DNA from: Corynebacterium terpenotabidum Y-11
Lineage (GTDB): Bacteria > Actinomycetota > Actinomycetes > Mycobacteriales > Mycobacteriaceae
Direction of reading: 5' to 3'
Assembly: GCF_000418365.1 (NCBI RefSeq)
Contig: NC_021663.1
Location: 434,001 to 498,000 of the forward strand
Length of the DNA stretch: 64,000 nucleotides
Notes under the pieces: generated by a model
What the model saw: only the letters and a program-made list of their open reading frames with translations
Told to the model about the DNA's origin: nothing
Database searches by the model: none
Part shown: piece after piece, positions 46,529-55,544 of the stretch
How positions within the stretch are numbered: the first letter of the stretch is position 1
Layout: each line of letters begins with the position of its first letter
Program-made: the position numbers and the translations under genes

Positions 46529-47729
46529 CGCACCCCTGCGCGAGGCCACCCGCACCGCGCACCTCACCCCTGCCCACGAAGAGACCGTGAAAGCCACGCT
46601 CCCGGTCGTCGGTGCCCACATCGGCGAGATCGCCCATACCTTCTACAAGGGCATGTTCTCCGCCCACCCCGAACTGTTGCGCGACACCTTCAACCGCGGC
46701 AATCAGCGCTCCGGTGAGCAGCAGAAGGCCCTGGCCGCCTCTGTCGCGACCTTCGCCACGATGCTGGTCACCCCGGACGGCCCGGACCCGGTGGCGATGC
46801 TGTCCCGTATCGCCCACAAGCACGTCTCCCTCGGTATCGCCCCGGAGCAGTACGAGATCGTCCATCACCACCTCTTCGCCGCGATCGCCGAGGTCCTCGG
46901 TGACGCGGTGACCCCGGAGGTCGCCGAGGCATGGGACGAGGTCTACCAGCTGATGGCGGACGTGCTCATTACCGCGGAACGCGACCTCTACGCCACGGCG
47001 GGGGTGGAACCGGGCGACGTGTTCGTCGATGCCGTGCTCGCCGCGCGCCGGGATCTCACTGACGTGGTCACCGAGTTCACCTTCGAGGTGTCGGACGCGC
47101 CGGGTGCCTTCGCGGCGACGAAGCCCGGCCAGTACACGTCGCTGGGGGTGCGGATGGTTGACGGTGCCCGTCAGCTGCGCCAGTACTCCCTGGTGAACTG
47201 GGATGACCGCGGGTTCACCGTGGCCGTGCAGCGCGACGGTGAAGTGTCGTCCGTGCTGCTCGACGCCACCGCCGTCGGTGACCGGGTGGACGCCACACTC
47301 CCGGCCGGGGACCTCGTCCTCGCTGACGATGACACCACCCCGGTGGTGCTGGTCAGTTCGGGTATCGGATCGACGCCGATGACCGGCATGCTGGCGGCCC
47401 TGGTCACCGGGGCCGGGGCACGCGATGTGACGGTCATCCACGCCGATGTTTCGGCGGAGTCCTATGCCCAGCGCGCGGTGACCGGGGGGTTGTGTGAGGC
47501 TCTGGTGTCCCAGGGGTCCACGGTGCGCCGTCACTCCAGCTGGACCGGTGCCGGTGAGCGGGTGACGCTCGTGGACCTGGAGATTCCGGCCGGGGCGCAC
47601 TGGTACCTGTGCGGTGGCAACGGTTTCCTCCAGGACATCCGTGACCAGTTGGCAGCTGCCCCGGACCTGGCCCCGGTGGAGGTGCACTACGAGATGTTCA
47701 GCCCGAACGACTGGTTGTTGGGCGAGTAG
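46515..47729 (+). CDS. hmp: Flavohaemoprotein (nitric oxide dioxygenase)
   Basis: A 404-residue three-domain protein converting NO to nitrate. The globin domain (residues 1-150) has the proximal-His region AHKHVSLGI. The FAD domain has RQYSLVN and the NAD domain has VSSGIGSTPM and YLCGGNGFLQDIRDQL. Full length for the family. Coupling to nsrR supports a role in nitrosative stress. Confidence 0.94.
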   Translation: MFTADAPLREATRTAHLTPAHEETVKATLPVVGAHIGEIAHTFYKGMFSAHPELLRDTFNRGNQRSGEQQKALAASVATFATMLVTPDGPDPVAMLSRIAHKHVSLGIAPEQYEIVHHHLFAAIAEVLGDAVTPEVAEAWDEVYQLMADVLITAERDLYATAGVEPGDVFVDAVLAARRDLTDVVTEFTFEVSDAPGAFAATKPGQYTSLGVRMVDGARQLRQYSLVNWDDRGFTVAVQRDGEVSSVLLDATAVGDRVDATLPAGDLVLADDDTTPVVLVSSGIGSTPMTGMLAALVTGAGARDVTVIHADVSAESYAQRAVTGGLCEALVSQGSTVRRHSSWTGAGERVTLVDLEIPAGAHWYLCGGNGFLQDIRDQLAAAPDLAPVEVHYEMFSPNDWLLGE

Positions 47730-47759
47730 CACCGACGCCCCGGAGTAATCTCGGGCGGC

Positions 47760-48323
47760 ATGACCGGATTCGTGTGGCCGTTACCCTCTGCCGATGTTGT
47801 CGGTGACCTGCCTGACGGTGGGACGCTGCGGCTGCGGGCGCCGGTCGACGCCGACCTTGACGGCCTCGTCGTCTCGGGGCGGGACGCCAGCTCCCTGAGG
47901 TTCACCGCTCTGCCGGAGAACTACTCCCGTGCCGATGCGGCGCTGTTTCTCCGGTCGATGCGGCACAGCCCGGACATGATGTTGTGGATCGTCGACGACC
48001 CGGACAATCCCGGACATTTCGGCGGCACGCTCGAGGTTCGCCTGGTCAACCGGCCGGCAGCGACGGTGGAGCTGGGGTACACCACCGCGCCGCATCTCCG
48101 GGGTCGGGGACTGATGACCGCGGTGGTGCGGCTGATCACCGAGTTCCTCTTCGACTACGGCGTACACCGGGTACAGATCACGGCGAATCCGGAGAATGTG
48201 GCGTCCTGTCGGGTGGCGCTCGGGGCCGGGTACCGGCATGAGGGGACGCTGCGGGAGGCGGAGTGCCTCCGTGGAGTGTGGAACGACCTGGAGCTGTTCG
48301 CTCAGCTCGACGGAGATCTCTAG
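47760..48323 (+). CDS. GNAT acetyltransferase (RimJ/RimL-like)
   Basis: A 187-residue GNAT domain protein with LRLRAPVDADLDGL, VELGYTTAPHLRGRGLMTAVV (acetyl-CoA loop), RVQITANPENVASCRVALGAGY and the typical end GVWNDLELFAQL. This fits acetyltransferases that modify ribosomal proteins or other N-termini. The substrate is unknown. Confidence 0.87.
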   Translation: MTGFVWPLPSADVVGDLPDGGTLRLRAPVDADLDGLVVSGRDASSLRFTALPENYSRADAALFLRSMRHSPDMMLWIVDDPDNPGHFGGTLEVRLVNRPAATVELGYTTAPHLRGRGLMTAVVRLITEFLFDYGVHRVQITANPENVASCRVALGAGYRHEGTLREAECLRGVWNDLELFAQLDGDL

Positions 48324-48379
48324 GGGCGTGCCGGTCTCTGCCGACCTCTGCCGGTCTCTGCTGGGAGGGACTTAGACCG

Positions 48380-48763
48380 TCACCGGGGATGTCCCTCGCG
48401 CAGTGCGGTGAGCTGTGTCGTGAGCCGGAGAACGTCGTCCCGGGTGCCGGGCTCACCGGCGGCGTCCAGATGGTCGAGGAGTTCCTGCTCGGCACGGATG
48501 CGGGCTTGGGTGCCGGTCCGGAGGCGGGTGAGGACGGCCACGGTGTCGAGCGCGGGATCGTCGAGGGCCCTGCGGGTTTCGGCGAGGCCCAGACCGAGGG
48601 AGCGCAGGGCTTCGACCTGCATGAGGCGGCGCAGGTCGTCGGTGCTGTAGTCACGGTAGGCGGCGGAGGTGCGGGCCGAGGGCACCACCAGGCCGGTGCG
48701 GTCGTAGTGGCGCAGCATGCGCACACTGACCCCGGAGAGCTGCGAAACCTCACCGATGCGCAT
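48380..48763 (-). CDS. MerR-family regulator
   Basis: A 127-residue protein with the N-terminal MRIGEVSQLSGVSVRMLRHYDRTGLV, the wing AAYRDYSTDDLRRL and a C-terminal dimerisation helix. There are no metal-binding Cys, so a drug or redox type is more likely than a metal sensor. It is divergent from the riboswitch-led gene. Confidence 0.87.
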   Translation of the reverse strand: MRIGEVSQLSGVSVRMLRHYDRTGLVVPSARTSAAYRDYSTDDLRRLMQVEALRSLGLGLAETRRALDDPALDTVAVLTRLRTGTQARIRAEQELLDHLDAAGEPGTRDDVLRLTTQLTALREGHPR

Positions 48764-48803
48764 GGGCCAAGACTAGTGCCGGGGGCCGGTGGCCGCCGGG
48801 TAT

Positions 48804-48848
48804 GGTGCCGGGTGCTGAAACGGCACCAGATATAGACAGCTTGGTCTA
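48804..48848. promoter_or_regulatory. Inverted repeats between merR and the riboswitch gene
   Basis: Two inverted repeats lie here: GGTGCCG/CGGCACC with a 10-base loop (48804-48827) and TAGACAGCTTGGTCTA with perfect 5-bp arms (48833-48848). The second resembles a MerR-type operator close to a TGCTAGTGT promoter-like element that would start the riboswitch transcript. Confidence 0.5.
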
Positions 48849-48870
48849 GAGTGTGCTAGTGTCGTTCACG

Positions 48871-49035
48871 TCAGATCAAGAAGCTCACTGAGCGGCACAC
48901 CAGACCTGGGTTGGACCCCGGGGTGTCGCCCGGCTCCGGACGGATTCAGTGACTGGCAACCGTGTCGCGGACATCGGTGCCCCCGAGAGAGATCGGCCCC
49001 GCAGGACAACCAGTCCGCGAGGAAACTGCGATTCA
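48871..49035 (+). promoter_or_regulatory. Probable SAM-I/SAM-IV-clan riboswitch
   Basis: Several elements of the SAM-I/SAM-IV aptamer occur in order. GATC (48874-48877) can pair with GATC (48991-48994) as P1. TCACTGA (48885-48891) pairs with TCAGTGA (48946-48952), with a GC-rich two-part helix inside. Then comes the conserved core ACTGGCAACC, a P3 hairpin CCGTGTC/GGACATCGG, and GGTGCCCCCGAGAGA leading back into P1. A further hairpin follows, as in SAM-IV. The short predicted P1 is the main weakness. It lies directly before the orphan gene starting at 49046. Confidence 0.72.
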
Positions 49036-49045
49036 CAGGACCGAC

Positions 49046-49426
49046 ATGCGTACGACGTACTGCACCCTGCACGGCCCGGGCCACAGCCCCCAATACATCC
49101 AGGCCCGTCAGATTACCGACTTCCTCCGCCACTACCCGGAGCGCTGCCACCGCGTGACGGTCACCGATCTCGGCGCCGGCTGGTTCTCGATGGACATCGA
49201 CGGGGACACCCGGCTCGGCTGGAACCACGACCACGATCTGGTCACCGCCATCGCGCGGGACTCTGTGCTGAGGGAGGTGATCTACACGCCCGACTTCGAG
49301 GCGCTCGTCCGCCGGGTTGGTCAGGCCGGCACCATTCTCATCCCCGCCTGGGGGGAGGCGCGGCGCTGCGTTCCGCTCGGCGGCCGTCGCGTGGTGGTAG
49401 ACGGTCCGACCGACGATGCTGCGTGA
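49046..49426 (+). CDS. Hypothetical protein behind a predicted SAM riboswitch
   Basis: A 126-residue soluble protein starting MRTTYCTLHGPGHSPQYIQ, with no recognised domain, no membrane segment and two N-terminal histidine-containing turns. The central WFSMDIDGDTRLGWNHDHDL and the C-terminal VPLGGRRVVVDG look like a compact alpha/beta fold. ATG 49046 follows AGGACCG; a longer start would lie inside the riboswitch. If the riboswitch is real, expression should fall when S-adenosylmethionine is plentiful. Confidence 0.65.
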   Translation: MRTTYCTLHGPGHSPQYIQARQITDFLRHYPERCHRVTVTDLGAGWFSMDIDGDTRLGWNHDHDLVTAIARDSVLREVIYTPDFEALVRRVGQAGTILIPAWGEARRCVPLGGRRVVVDGPTDDAA

Positions 49427-49510
49427 TAACCGGCGGGGTTGTCGGCGACGGGCCGTCCCGTACCACCTGGAATCCGGCGTCCCACCTGCCATGCAGTAGG
49501 CTGGACGACC

Positions 49511-51118
49511 GTGACTGACGCGAAGCAGACCCCCCAGACAGCAGACGCCGCCGATCTCCCCGAGCAGCTGAAGATCCGCCGCGAGAAGCGCGCGCGACTG
49601 CTGGCCGAGGGGAAGGACGCCTACCCCGTCGTCGTTCCGCGTACCTCCACCATCGGGCAGATCCTCGCGTCCTACCAGGTTCTTCCCGCCGACTACACCG
49701 AGGTCGCCGCAGTCAGGCGCGTCGACGGCGTCACCTATCTGGTCCCGGGCGAGGAGACTACCCAGGAGGTCGGTATCGCCGGCCGGGTCATTTTCGTCCG
49801 CAACACCGGCAAGCTCTGCTTCGCCCGTCTCCAGGAGGGCGACGGCACCCAGATCCAGGCCATGCTCTCGCTGGCAGAAGTGGGGGAGGACGCACTGGCG
49901 TCCTGGAAGTCCGACGTCGACCTCGGTGACATCGTGTTCGTCCACGGACACGTCGTCGCCTCGAAGCGCGGCGAGCTCTCCGTGATGGCGGACACCTGGT
50001 CCATGGCCTCGAAGTCCCTGCGTCCTCTCCCGGTGGCGCACAAGGAGATGAGCGAGGATTCCCGGATCCGGCACCGCTACACCGACCTCATCGTCCGTGA
50101 GCAGGCACGCACGAATGCGCTGACCCGGATCAAGGTCATGCGCGCCCTGCGTCGCGCCCTGGAACGCCGCGACTTCCTCGAGGTGGAGACGCCGATGCTG
50201 CAGACCCTGCACGGTGGTGCGGCGGCGCGTCCCTTCGAGACGCACTCCAACGCCCTCGACATCGACCTCTACCTGCGTATCGCCCCGGAGCTCTACCTCA
50301 AGCGCTGTGTGGTCGGCGGCATCGACAAGGTCTTCGAGGTCAACCGCAACTTCCGCAACGAGGGAGTGGACTCCTCCCACTCTCCGGAGTTCGCCATGCT
50401 GGAGACCTACCAGGCCTACGGCACCTACGACACCGGCGCGACGCTCATCCATGACGTGATCCAGGAGATCGCGGTCGAGGTCTTCGGCTCCACCACCGTC
50501 ACCCTCGTCGACGGCACCGAGTACGACTTCGGTGGCGAATGGCGCGTCATGGAAATGTACCCCTCCCTCAACGAGGCGCTCGCCCGGAAGTTCCCGGAGC
50601 AGACCGTACTCACCGAGGTCACCGTCGATTCCACTGTCGAGGAGCTCAAGGCTCTGGCCGCGGTCATCGGCCTGGAGGTTCCGGCGAAGGGCGGATGGGG
50701 TCACGGCAAGCTTGTCGAGGAGATCTGGGAACTCCTGTGTGAGGACCAGCTCTACGGTCCGGTGTTCGTCCGCGATTTCCCGGTCGAGACGTCCCCGCTG
50801 ACCCGTCAGCACCGCAGCAAGCGGGGTGTGGCCGAGAAGTGGGACCTGTACGTCCGCGGCTTTGAGCTGGCCACCGGCTACTCCGAGCTGGTTGACCCGG
50901 TCATCCAGCGTGAGCGCTTCGAGGATCAGGCCCGGCTGGCCGCCGGCGGCGACGACGAGGCCATGGTTCTTGATGAGGACTTCCTCGTTGCCATGGAGCA
51001 GGGCATGCCGCCGACCTCGGGCAACGGCATGGGTATTGACCGTCTGCTCATGGCCCTGACCGGCCTGGGTATCCGGGAGACCGTCCTGTTCCCGATGGTG
51101 AAGCCAGAGCGTTCCTGA
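49511..51118 (+). CDS. lysS: Lysyl-tRNA synthetase (class II)
   Basis: A 535-residue enzyme. The N-terminal OB-fold anticodon domain has [20 protein letters not shown]. The catalytic core has motif 2 [11 protein letters not shown], the ELYLKR region and motif 3 [18 protein letters not shown] 49511 gives a normal N-terminus. The gene stands alone, with gaps of 84 and 150 bases on its sides. Confidence 0.96.
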   Translation: MTDAKQTPQTADAADLPEQLKIRREKRARLLAEGKDAYPVVVPRTSTIGQILASYQVLPADYTEVAAVRRVDGVTYLVPGEETTQEVGIAGRVIFVRNTGKLCFARLQEGDGTQIQAMLSLAEVGEDALASWKSDVDLGDIVFVHGHVVASKRGELSVMADTWSMASKSLRPLPVAHKEMSEDSRIRHRYTDLIVREQARTNALTRIKVMRALRRALERRDFLEVETPMLQTLHGGAAARPFETHSNALDIDLYLRIAPELYLKRCVVGGIDKVFEVNRNFRNEGVDSSHSPEFAMLETYQAYGTYDTGATLIHDVIQEIAVEVFGSTTVTLVDGTEYDFGGEWRVMEMYPSLNEALARKFPEQTVLTEVTVDSTVEELKALAAVIGLEVPAKGGWGHGKLVEEIWELLCEDQLYGPVFVRDFPVETSPLTRQHRSKRGVAEKWDLYVRGFELATGYSELVDPVIQRERFEDQARLAAGGDDEAMVLDEDFLVAMEQGMPPTSGNGMGIDRLLMALTGLGIRETVLFPMVKPERS

Positions 51119-51207
51119 CCAAAGGTTTTACCCCGGGTGGGGGTGGTGCGGCAGTGTGGCGCAGGGCACGTACGAAAAATATGTGACGCGGGTCATGTTC
51201 GTGGCTA

Positions 51208-51230
51208 TGATGAATTCATCACTATTCATC
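51208..51230. promoter_or_regulatory. Operator-like palindrome before the acyl-CoA dehydrogenase pair
   Basis: The perfect 10-bp palindrome ATGAATTCAT (51210-51219) is followed 4 bases later by ATTCAT, so that ATGAAT/ATTCAT also form an inverted repeat. It lies about 40-60 bases upstream of the start codon, in an AT-rich spot of a GC-rich gap. A fatty-acid-responsive TetR-type site is plausible but unproven. Confidence 0.45.
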
Positions 51231-51268
51231 CGTCACTGTCTGAGTACAGCGAAAGGTAGCTGCCCGCC

Positions 51269-52681
51269 ATGAGCGACCGAAGCAAGCGGAACGACTCCAC
51301 GCCCGGCCTGAACAACATCAAGCGCGACGCCACCGGCGCCGTGATGCGGGTTCTTACCCGTTTCACCGGCTCCGATCTTGCGCAGAAGTACGGTCTGGGT
51401 GAAAAGGTCGACCGCGTGGCCTACGAGTCCACCAAGGGGGGGATGCGCACCCTCGGTGCCATCAACCGCCAGTTCAAGAAGTCCAAGGGCTCCGGCGCCC
51501 CGGTCCGCCTGGAGAACCAGGCCACCGACGGCGCAGAGGGAGCGGACGCTTCCGCGAAGCCCGCCAAGGTGCTTTTCGATCTCACCCCCACTGAAGACCA
51601 GGAGATGCTGGTCGGCGCCGTCCGCGAGTTCGCCGAAGAGCAGCTCCGACCCGTCGCCCACGACGCCAACGAGGCCGCCGTGACCTCCCCCGAGGTCCTC
51701 GCCGCCGCCGCCGAGCTCGGCATTTCGCTCATCAACCTCCCGGAGGAGTACGACGGCCTCGCTGCCGAGTCCTCCGCCACCACCGGTGCCATGGTCGCCG
51801 AGGCCCTCGGCTTCGGTGATATGGGTCAGGCCGTTGCGATCCTCGCCCCGGCGGGTGTCGCGAACACCATCACCAACTACGGTGACGACGCACAGCAGAA
51901 GACCTACCTCCCGGAGTTCTCCGGTGAGAATGTCCCGGTCTCCGCCGTCATCGTCAACGAGCAGCGCGCCCTGTTCGACCCCTTCGTTCTGCAGACCACC
52001 GCCAAGCGCCAGGGCAGCGACATCGTCATCAACGGTGTGAAGACCATGGTCCCCAACGCCGGTACCGCCGAACTCTTCGTCGTCGCCGTCGACCTTGACG
52101 GGGTGAACACTTTCGCCATCGTCGAGTCCTCCACCGAGGGCGTCATCGTCGAGGCTGACCCGTCCATGGGTCTGCGTGCAGCCGCTCTCGGCCGCGTCCT
52201 GCTCAAGGATGTCAAGGTTCCCGCCGCCAACCTGCTTGGTGGCGCCGACCTGGACGCCGAGACCCGTAGCGAGAACTACACCGAGATCATCCGCCGCGCC
52301 CGCCTCGGCTGGGCTGCGCTGGCTGCCGGTACCTCCGAGGCTGTCCTCGAGTACGTCAAGCCCTACGTCCTGGAGCGCCAGGCCTTCGGTGAGCCGATCG
52401 CCAACCGCCAGGCTGTCGCCTTCATGGTCGCGAACATCCGCATCGAGCTCGATGCCCTCCAGCTGATCACCTACCGTGGCGTCTCCCGCCTCGACCAGGG
52501 CCGTTCCTTCAACCGTGAGGCCGGGCTCGCCCGTCGCTTCGCCGCTGACAAGGGCATGCAGATCGGTTCCGACGGCGTCCAGCTGCTCGGTGGACACGGC
52601 TTCACCAAGGAGCACCCGGTCGAGCGGTGGTACCGCGACCTGCGTGCCGTGGGTGTCGCCGAAGGCATCGTCGTCCTCTAG
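51269..52681 (+). CDS. Acyl-CoA dehydrogenase (FadE23/24-type pair, first gene)
   Basis: A 470-residue dehydrogenase with an N-terminal extension of about 100 residues (basic, then Ala/Gly-rich) before FDLTPTEDQEMLVGAV. It has INGVKTMVPNAG, RQAFGEPIANRQ and LLGGHGFTKEHPVERWYRD. The catalytic region reads GVAEGIVVL and ends there, without the usual helix after Y-E-G-T. Adjacent dehydrogenase genes of this kind occur in mycobacteria (fadE23-fadE24, from memory), where the products may form a mixed oligomer. Confidence 0.85.
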   Translation: MSDRSKRNDSTPGLNNIKRDATGAVMRVLTRFTGSDLAQKYGLGEKVDRVAYESTKGGMRTLGAINRQFKKSKGSGAPVRLENQATDGAEGADASAKPAKVLFDLTPTEDQEMLVGAVREFAEEQLRPVAHDANEAAVTSPEVLAAAAELGISLINLPEEYDGLAAESSATTGAMVAEALGFGDMGQAVAILAPAGVANTITNYGDDAQQKTYLPEFSGENVPVSAVIVNEQRALFDPFVLQTTAKRQGSDIVINGVKTMVPNAGTAELFVVAVDLDGVNTFAIVESSTEGVIVEADPSMGLRAAALGRVLLKDVKVPAANLLGGADLDAETRSENYTEIIRRARLGWAALAAGTSEAVLEYVKPYVLERQAFGEPIANRQAVAFMVANIRIELDALQLITYRGVSRLDQGRSFNREAGLARRFAADKGMQIGSDGVQLLGGHGFTKEHPVERWYRDLRAVGVAEGIVVL

Positions 52682-52712
52682 TCCGCATCGAAACATCGAA
52701 GGAGCATAAGCA

Positions 52713-53918
52713 ATGATCAACCTTGAACTCCCGAAGAAGCTGCGGGCGACTGCCAATCAGGCGCACCAGGCCGCAGCCCAGATCTTCCGGCCGATCTCCC
52801 GTAAGTACGACCTCGCCGAGCACGATCGTCCCGTCGAGCTCGACACCATGGCCTCCCTCGTCGAGGGTATGACCGACGGTGGCGGCGACATGGCCGGTGC
52901 ATCCGGCGGTCGCGGCGACAAGAAGAAGGACGAGGGTGTCCGCAACGGCGGCAACATGGCGTCCCTCATCAACGTCATCGAGACCTGCTGGGGCGACGTG
53001 GGACTGACCCTGTCCCTGCCGTACCAGGGCCTCGGTAACGCAGCTGTCGCCGCCGTCGCCTCCGACGAGCAGCTCAAGCGCTTCGGCAAGGTGTGGGCCG
53101 CCATGGCCATCACCGAGCCGCAGTTCGGTTCGGACTCCGCCGCGGTGGCCACCACCGCCAAGGAGGACGGCGACGACTACATCCTCAACGGCGAGAAGAT
53201 CTTCGTCACCGCCGGTGAGCGCTGCGACCACGTCGTCGTGTGGGCGACTCTCGACAAGTCCGCCGGCCGTGCCGCCATCAAGTCCTTCCTCGTCCCGCGC
53301 GACACCCCCGGTTTCGACCTGGTCCGCCTGGAGCACAAGCTGGGCATCCGGTCCTCGGACACCGCCCACTTCATCCTGGACAACGTGCGCGTCCCGAAGG
53401 CGAACCTCCTGGGTTCCCCGGAAATCGACACGAAGAAGTCCTTCGCCGGTGCGATGGCCACCTTCGACAACACCCGTCCGCTGGTGGCCGGTATGGCGAT
53501 CGGCGTGGCCCGTGCCTCCCTCGAGAAGCTGCGTGAGATCCTCACCGACGCCGGTGTGGAGATCGACTACGACGCTCCGGCCTGGAACCAGACCGCCGCC
53601 GCCTCCGAGTACGTCCGCCTCGAGTCCGATTGGGAAGCTGCCTACCTGCTCACCCTGAAGGCCGCCTGGATGGCAGACAACAAGCAGCCGAACAACAAGG
53701 AAGCCTCCGAGTGCAAGGCGAAGGCCGGCCGCATGGCGACCGAGCTGACGCTGCGCGCCGTGGAGCTCGCCGGTTCCTTCGGCTACTCCGAGCGCTCCCT
53801 GCTGGAGAAGTGGGCCCGTGACTCCAAGATCCTCGACATCTTCGAGGGCACCCAGCAGATCCAGCAGCTCGTCGTCGCCCGCCGCGAGCTGAACCTCTCC
53901 TCCAACCAGCTGAAGTAG
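52713..53918 (+). CDS. Acyl-CoA dehydrogenase (FadE23/24-type pair, second gene)
   Basis: A 401-residue partner of the preceding gene, 31 bases downstream. A Gly/Lys/Asp-rich insertion lies at about residues 50-80. AITEPQFGSDSAAV, LNGEKIFVTAGE and the catalytic FEGTQQIQQLVVARREL are present. The last 12 codons, ending in SSNQLK-stop, are repeated at 61571-61608 on the other side of the mobile island. Confidence 0.88.
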   Translation: MINLELPKKLRATANQAHQAAAQIFRPISRKYDLAEHDRPVELDTMASLVEGMTDGGGDMAGASGGRGDKKKDEGVRNGGNMASLINVIETCWGDVGLTLSLPYQGLGNAAVAAVASDEQLKRFGKVWAAMAITEPQFGSDSAAVATTAKEDGDDYILNGEKIFVTAGERCDHVVVWATLDKSAGRAAIKSFLVPRDTPGFDLVRLEHKLGIRSSDTAHFILDNVRVPKANLLGSPEIDTKKSFAGAMATFDNTRPLVAGMAIGVARASLEKLREILTDAGVEIDYDAPAWNQTAAASEYVRLESDWEAAYLLTLKAAWMADNKQPNNKEASECKAKAGRMATELTLRAVELAGSFGYSERSLLEKWARDSKILDIFEGTQQIQQLVVARRELNLSSNQLK

Positions 53919-53922
53919 CAGT
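53885..53922 (+). repeat. Left 38-bp direct repeat bounding the mobile island
   Basis: The end of the acyl-CoA dehydrogenase gene, including its stop codon plus four bases, recurs at 61571-61608 with a single mismatch out of 38. This is the pattern of an attachment site in the 3' end of a gene, or of a duplication by recombination. Confidence 0.7.
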
Positions 53923-53937
53923 TCAGAGGGGATAGTA

Positions 53938-53980
53938 GCGGCACCAGGTCACTCCGACCCGGTGCCGCTCTTCTCGTTTC
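53938..53980 (+). terminator. Rho-independent terminator after the dehydrogenase pair
   Basis: A 13-bp stem (AGCGGCACCAGGT with ACCCGGTGCCGCT, one mismatch) and 7-base loop are followed by CTTCTCGTTT. It lies 20 bases after the stop, just inside the island boundary repeat. Confidence 0.85.
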
Positions 53981-54057
53981 CAGAATGGCTGCGCCGGGCG
54001 CTCAACCCCCGCCAGTCTGGAGAACATCCCCTCGGACGTCTCCGGGGCCTCGGTTTT

Positions 54058-55544
54058 CCGGCTCTTCGCGGTTCACAGTGCGTTGATCCGGTCCTTCAAC
54101 TGTCCGGAGTGGATCAACGACCGCAAGATGTAGTGATCCAGGTTCCTGAACCCCAAAGCGATGCCGCGTAGGTGTTCCAGCCTCCCGTTGATTGCCTCGA
54201 CCGGCCCGTTGGATGCGCCGATGTCGAAGTAGGCGAGGATGTCGGTACGTCGGCGCCACAATGTCCGACCCAGCTGCGCCAGCTCCTCCAGCCCCTTCGG
54301 TAGGCCCTTGCGTAGCGTGTTGATCACCCTGGCCATCAACTTCTTCCCCCTCGCTCTGTCCGGCTCGCCGTACGCACTGACCAGGTCCTGGTAGAACTCC
54401 CAGGTCACCTGTAGAGCGACGTAGTCATCATCGGTGTCCCACAGCAGATCCAGGCGTTGTTTCTGCCGGTCGGTGAGGAACTCGGTCCTGGTCAACAGGG
54501 CACGGCGGTGCCTGTACAACGGGTCGTCCTTCCGTCCGCGCCGTCCGGTGGTTTCACGCTGCAAGCGTTGCCGGCACCCCGTGAGCTTGTCAGCGGCTAA
54601 GTGCACAACGTGGAACGGATCCATGACCTTGCGTGCGGTAGGTAGGGCGTGGTCCACGGCGGTGGCATAACCGGTGAACCCGTGCCACTCGTCACGACCT
54701 CGACCGTGTCCCGAAACTGCGGATCCCGCTGATTCAGCCAGGTCTTCAGAACGTCTGCGGACCGGCCCGGGCGCATGTCGATCAGACGTGCCGGCCCGCG
54801 CCCGTCGACCAGTGGGGTCAGGTCCACCAGCACGGTGACCATCGAGGACGGCTGCCCGGGTCGGTGGGTGTGCTTCCACACGTGCTCATCGACACCGAGG
54901 ATTCGCACCCCGTCCAGGTGGGACGGGTCAGCGTAGACAAGGTTGCGGGCGGCGGTGACCGCGACCCGATTGACCAGTTCCCAACCCACCCCGAGGGCTT
55001 TGGCGGTCGCCGCCACGCTCATCCGGTCGATGGCGAGGCGTTGGAGGATCCAGCGGGTCACCCGCCGGGTCAACTTCGCTCCGTCGTCGGCGCAGGTGAG
55101 GGAGGACTGGAAGATTCTCCTGCTGCAGGTGGGGTTGGGGCAGGTGAAACGTGGAACCCTGACGTGCAGGCGGGTGGGGAACCCCACGGCCGGCAAGTCC
55201 ACCAACCGTCGGGTCACATGGTCGCGTTTCACTCCGGGGCACCGACACTCCGGGCAGGAGTCGGCGACTGCCACCGGGGCGGCATCAATGATGGTGACCG
55301 TCGATGGTGTCCGTCCCGGCGTCGGCGGCGCCGGTGATCGACAGTCCGAGTTCGGCGGTGCGGCGTGAAAAGTGTCGGCGACGAGGTTGCCAGTAGGGTG
55401 CACAGTAGGGTCCTGGTTCGGCTCGGATGAAGGCTTCGTAACTCTCATCTTGTACCGGCCAGGGCCCCTACATGTTGTGCCACCCCGGGACCTCGTCGTC
55501 CCCGCCCGAACCTCAGCTACGCACTCCCAACCGCGAAGAGCCGG
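54058..55544 (-). mobile_element. ISL3-family insertion sequence, copy 1
   Basis: About 1.49 kb bounded by perfect 16-bp inverted repeats: CCGGCTCTTCGCGGTT at 54058-54073 and its complement at 55529-55544. It contains one transposase gene inactivated by a frameshift. The flanks begin GGTTT on both sides, but a full 8-bp target duplication is not preserved. The right end abuts a truncated second ISL3 copy. Confidence 0.82.
54073..55448 (-). pseudogene. ISL3-family transposase, frameshifted
   Basis: The N-terminal part has the zinc-finger Cys pairs CPECRC and CPNPTC, a helical HTH region with LGVGWELVNRV and the DDE start GVDEHVWKH. The frame breaks near 54681-54700, where the expected VVTMDGFTGYA is split by one extra base. 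The second frame continues with MDPFHVVHLAADKL and ends ALGFRNLDHYILRSL...INAL. About 450 codons in total. The start is 55448 or GTG 55403. Confidence 0.85.
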
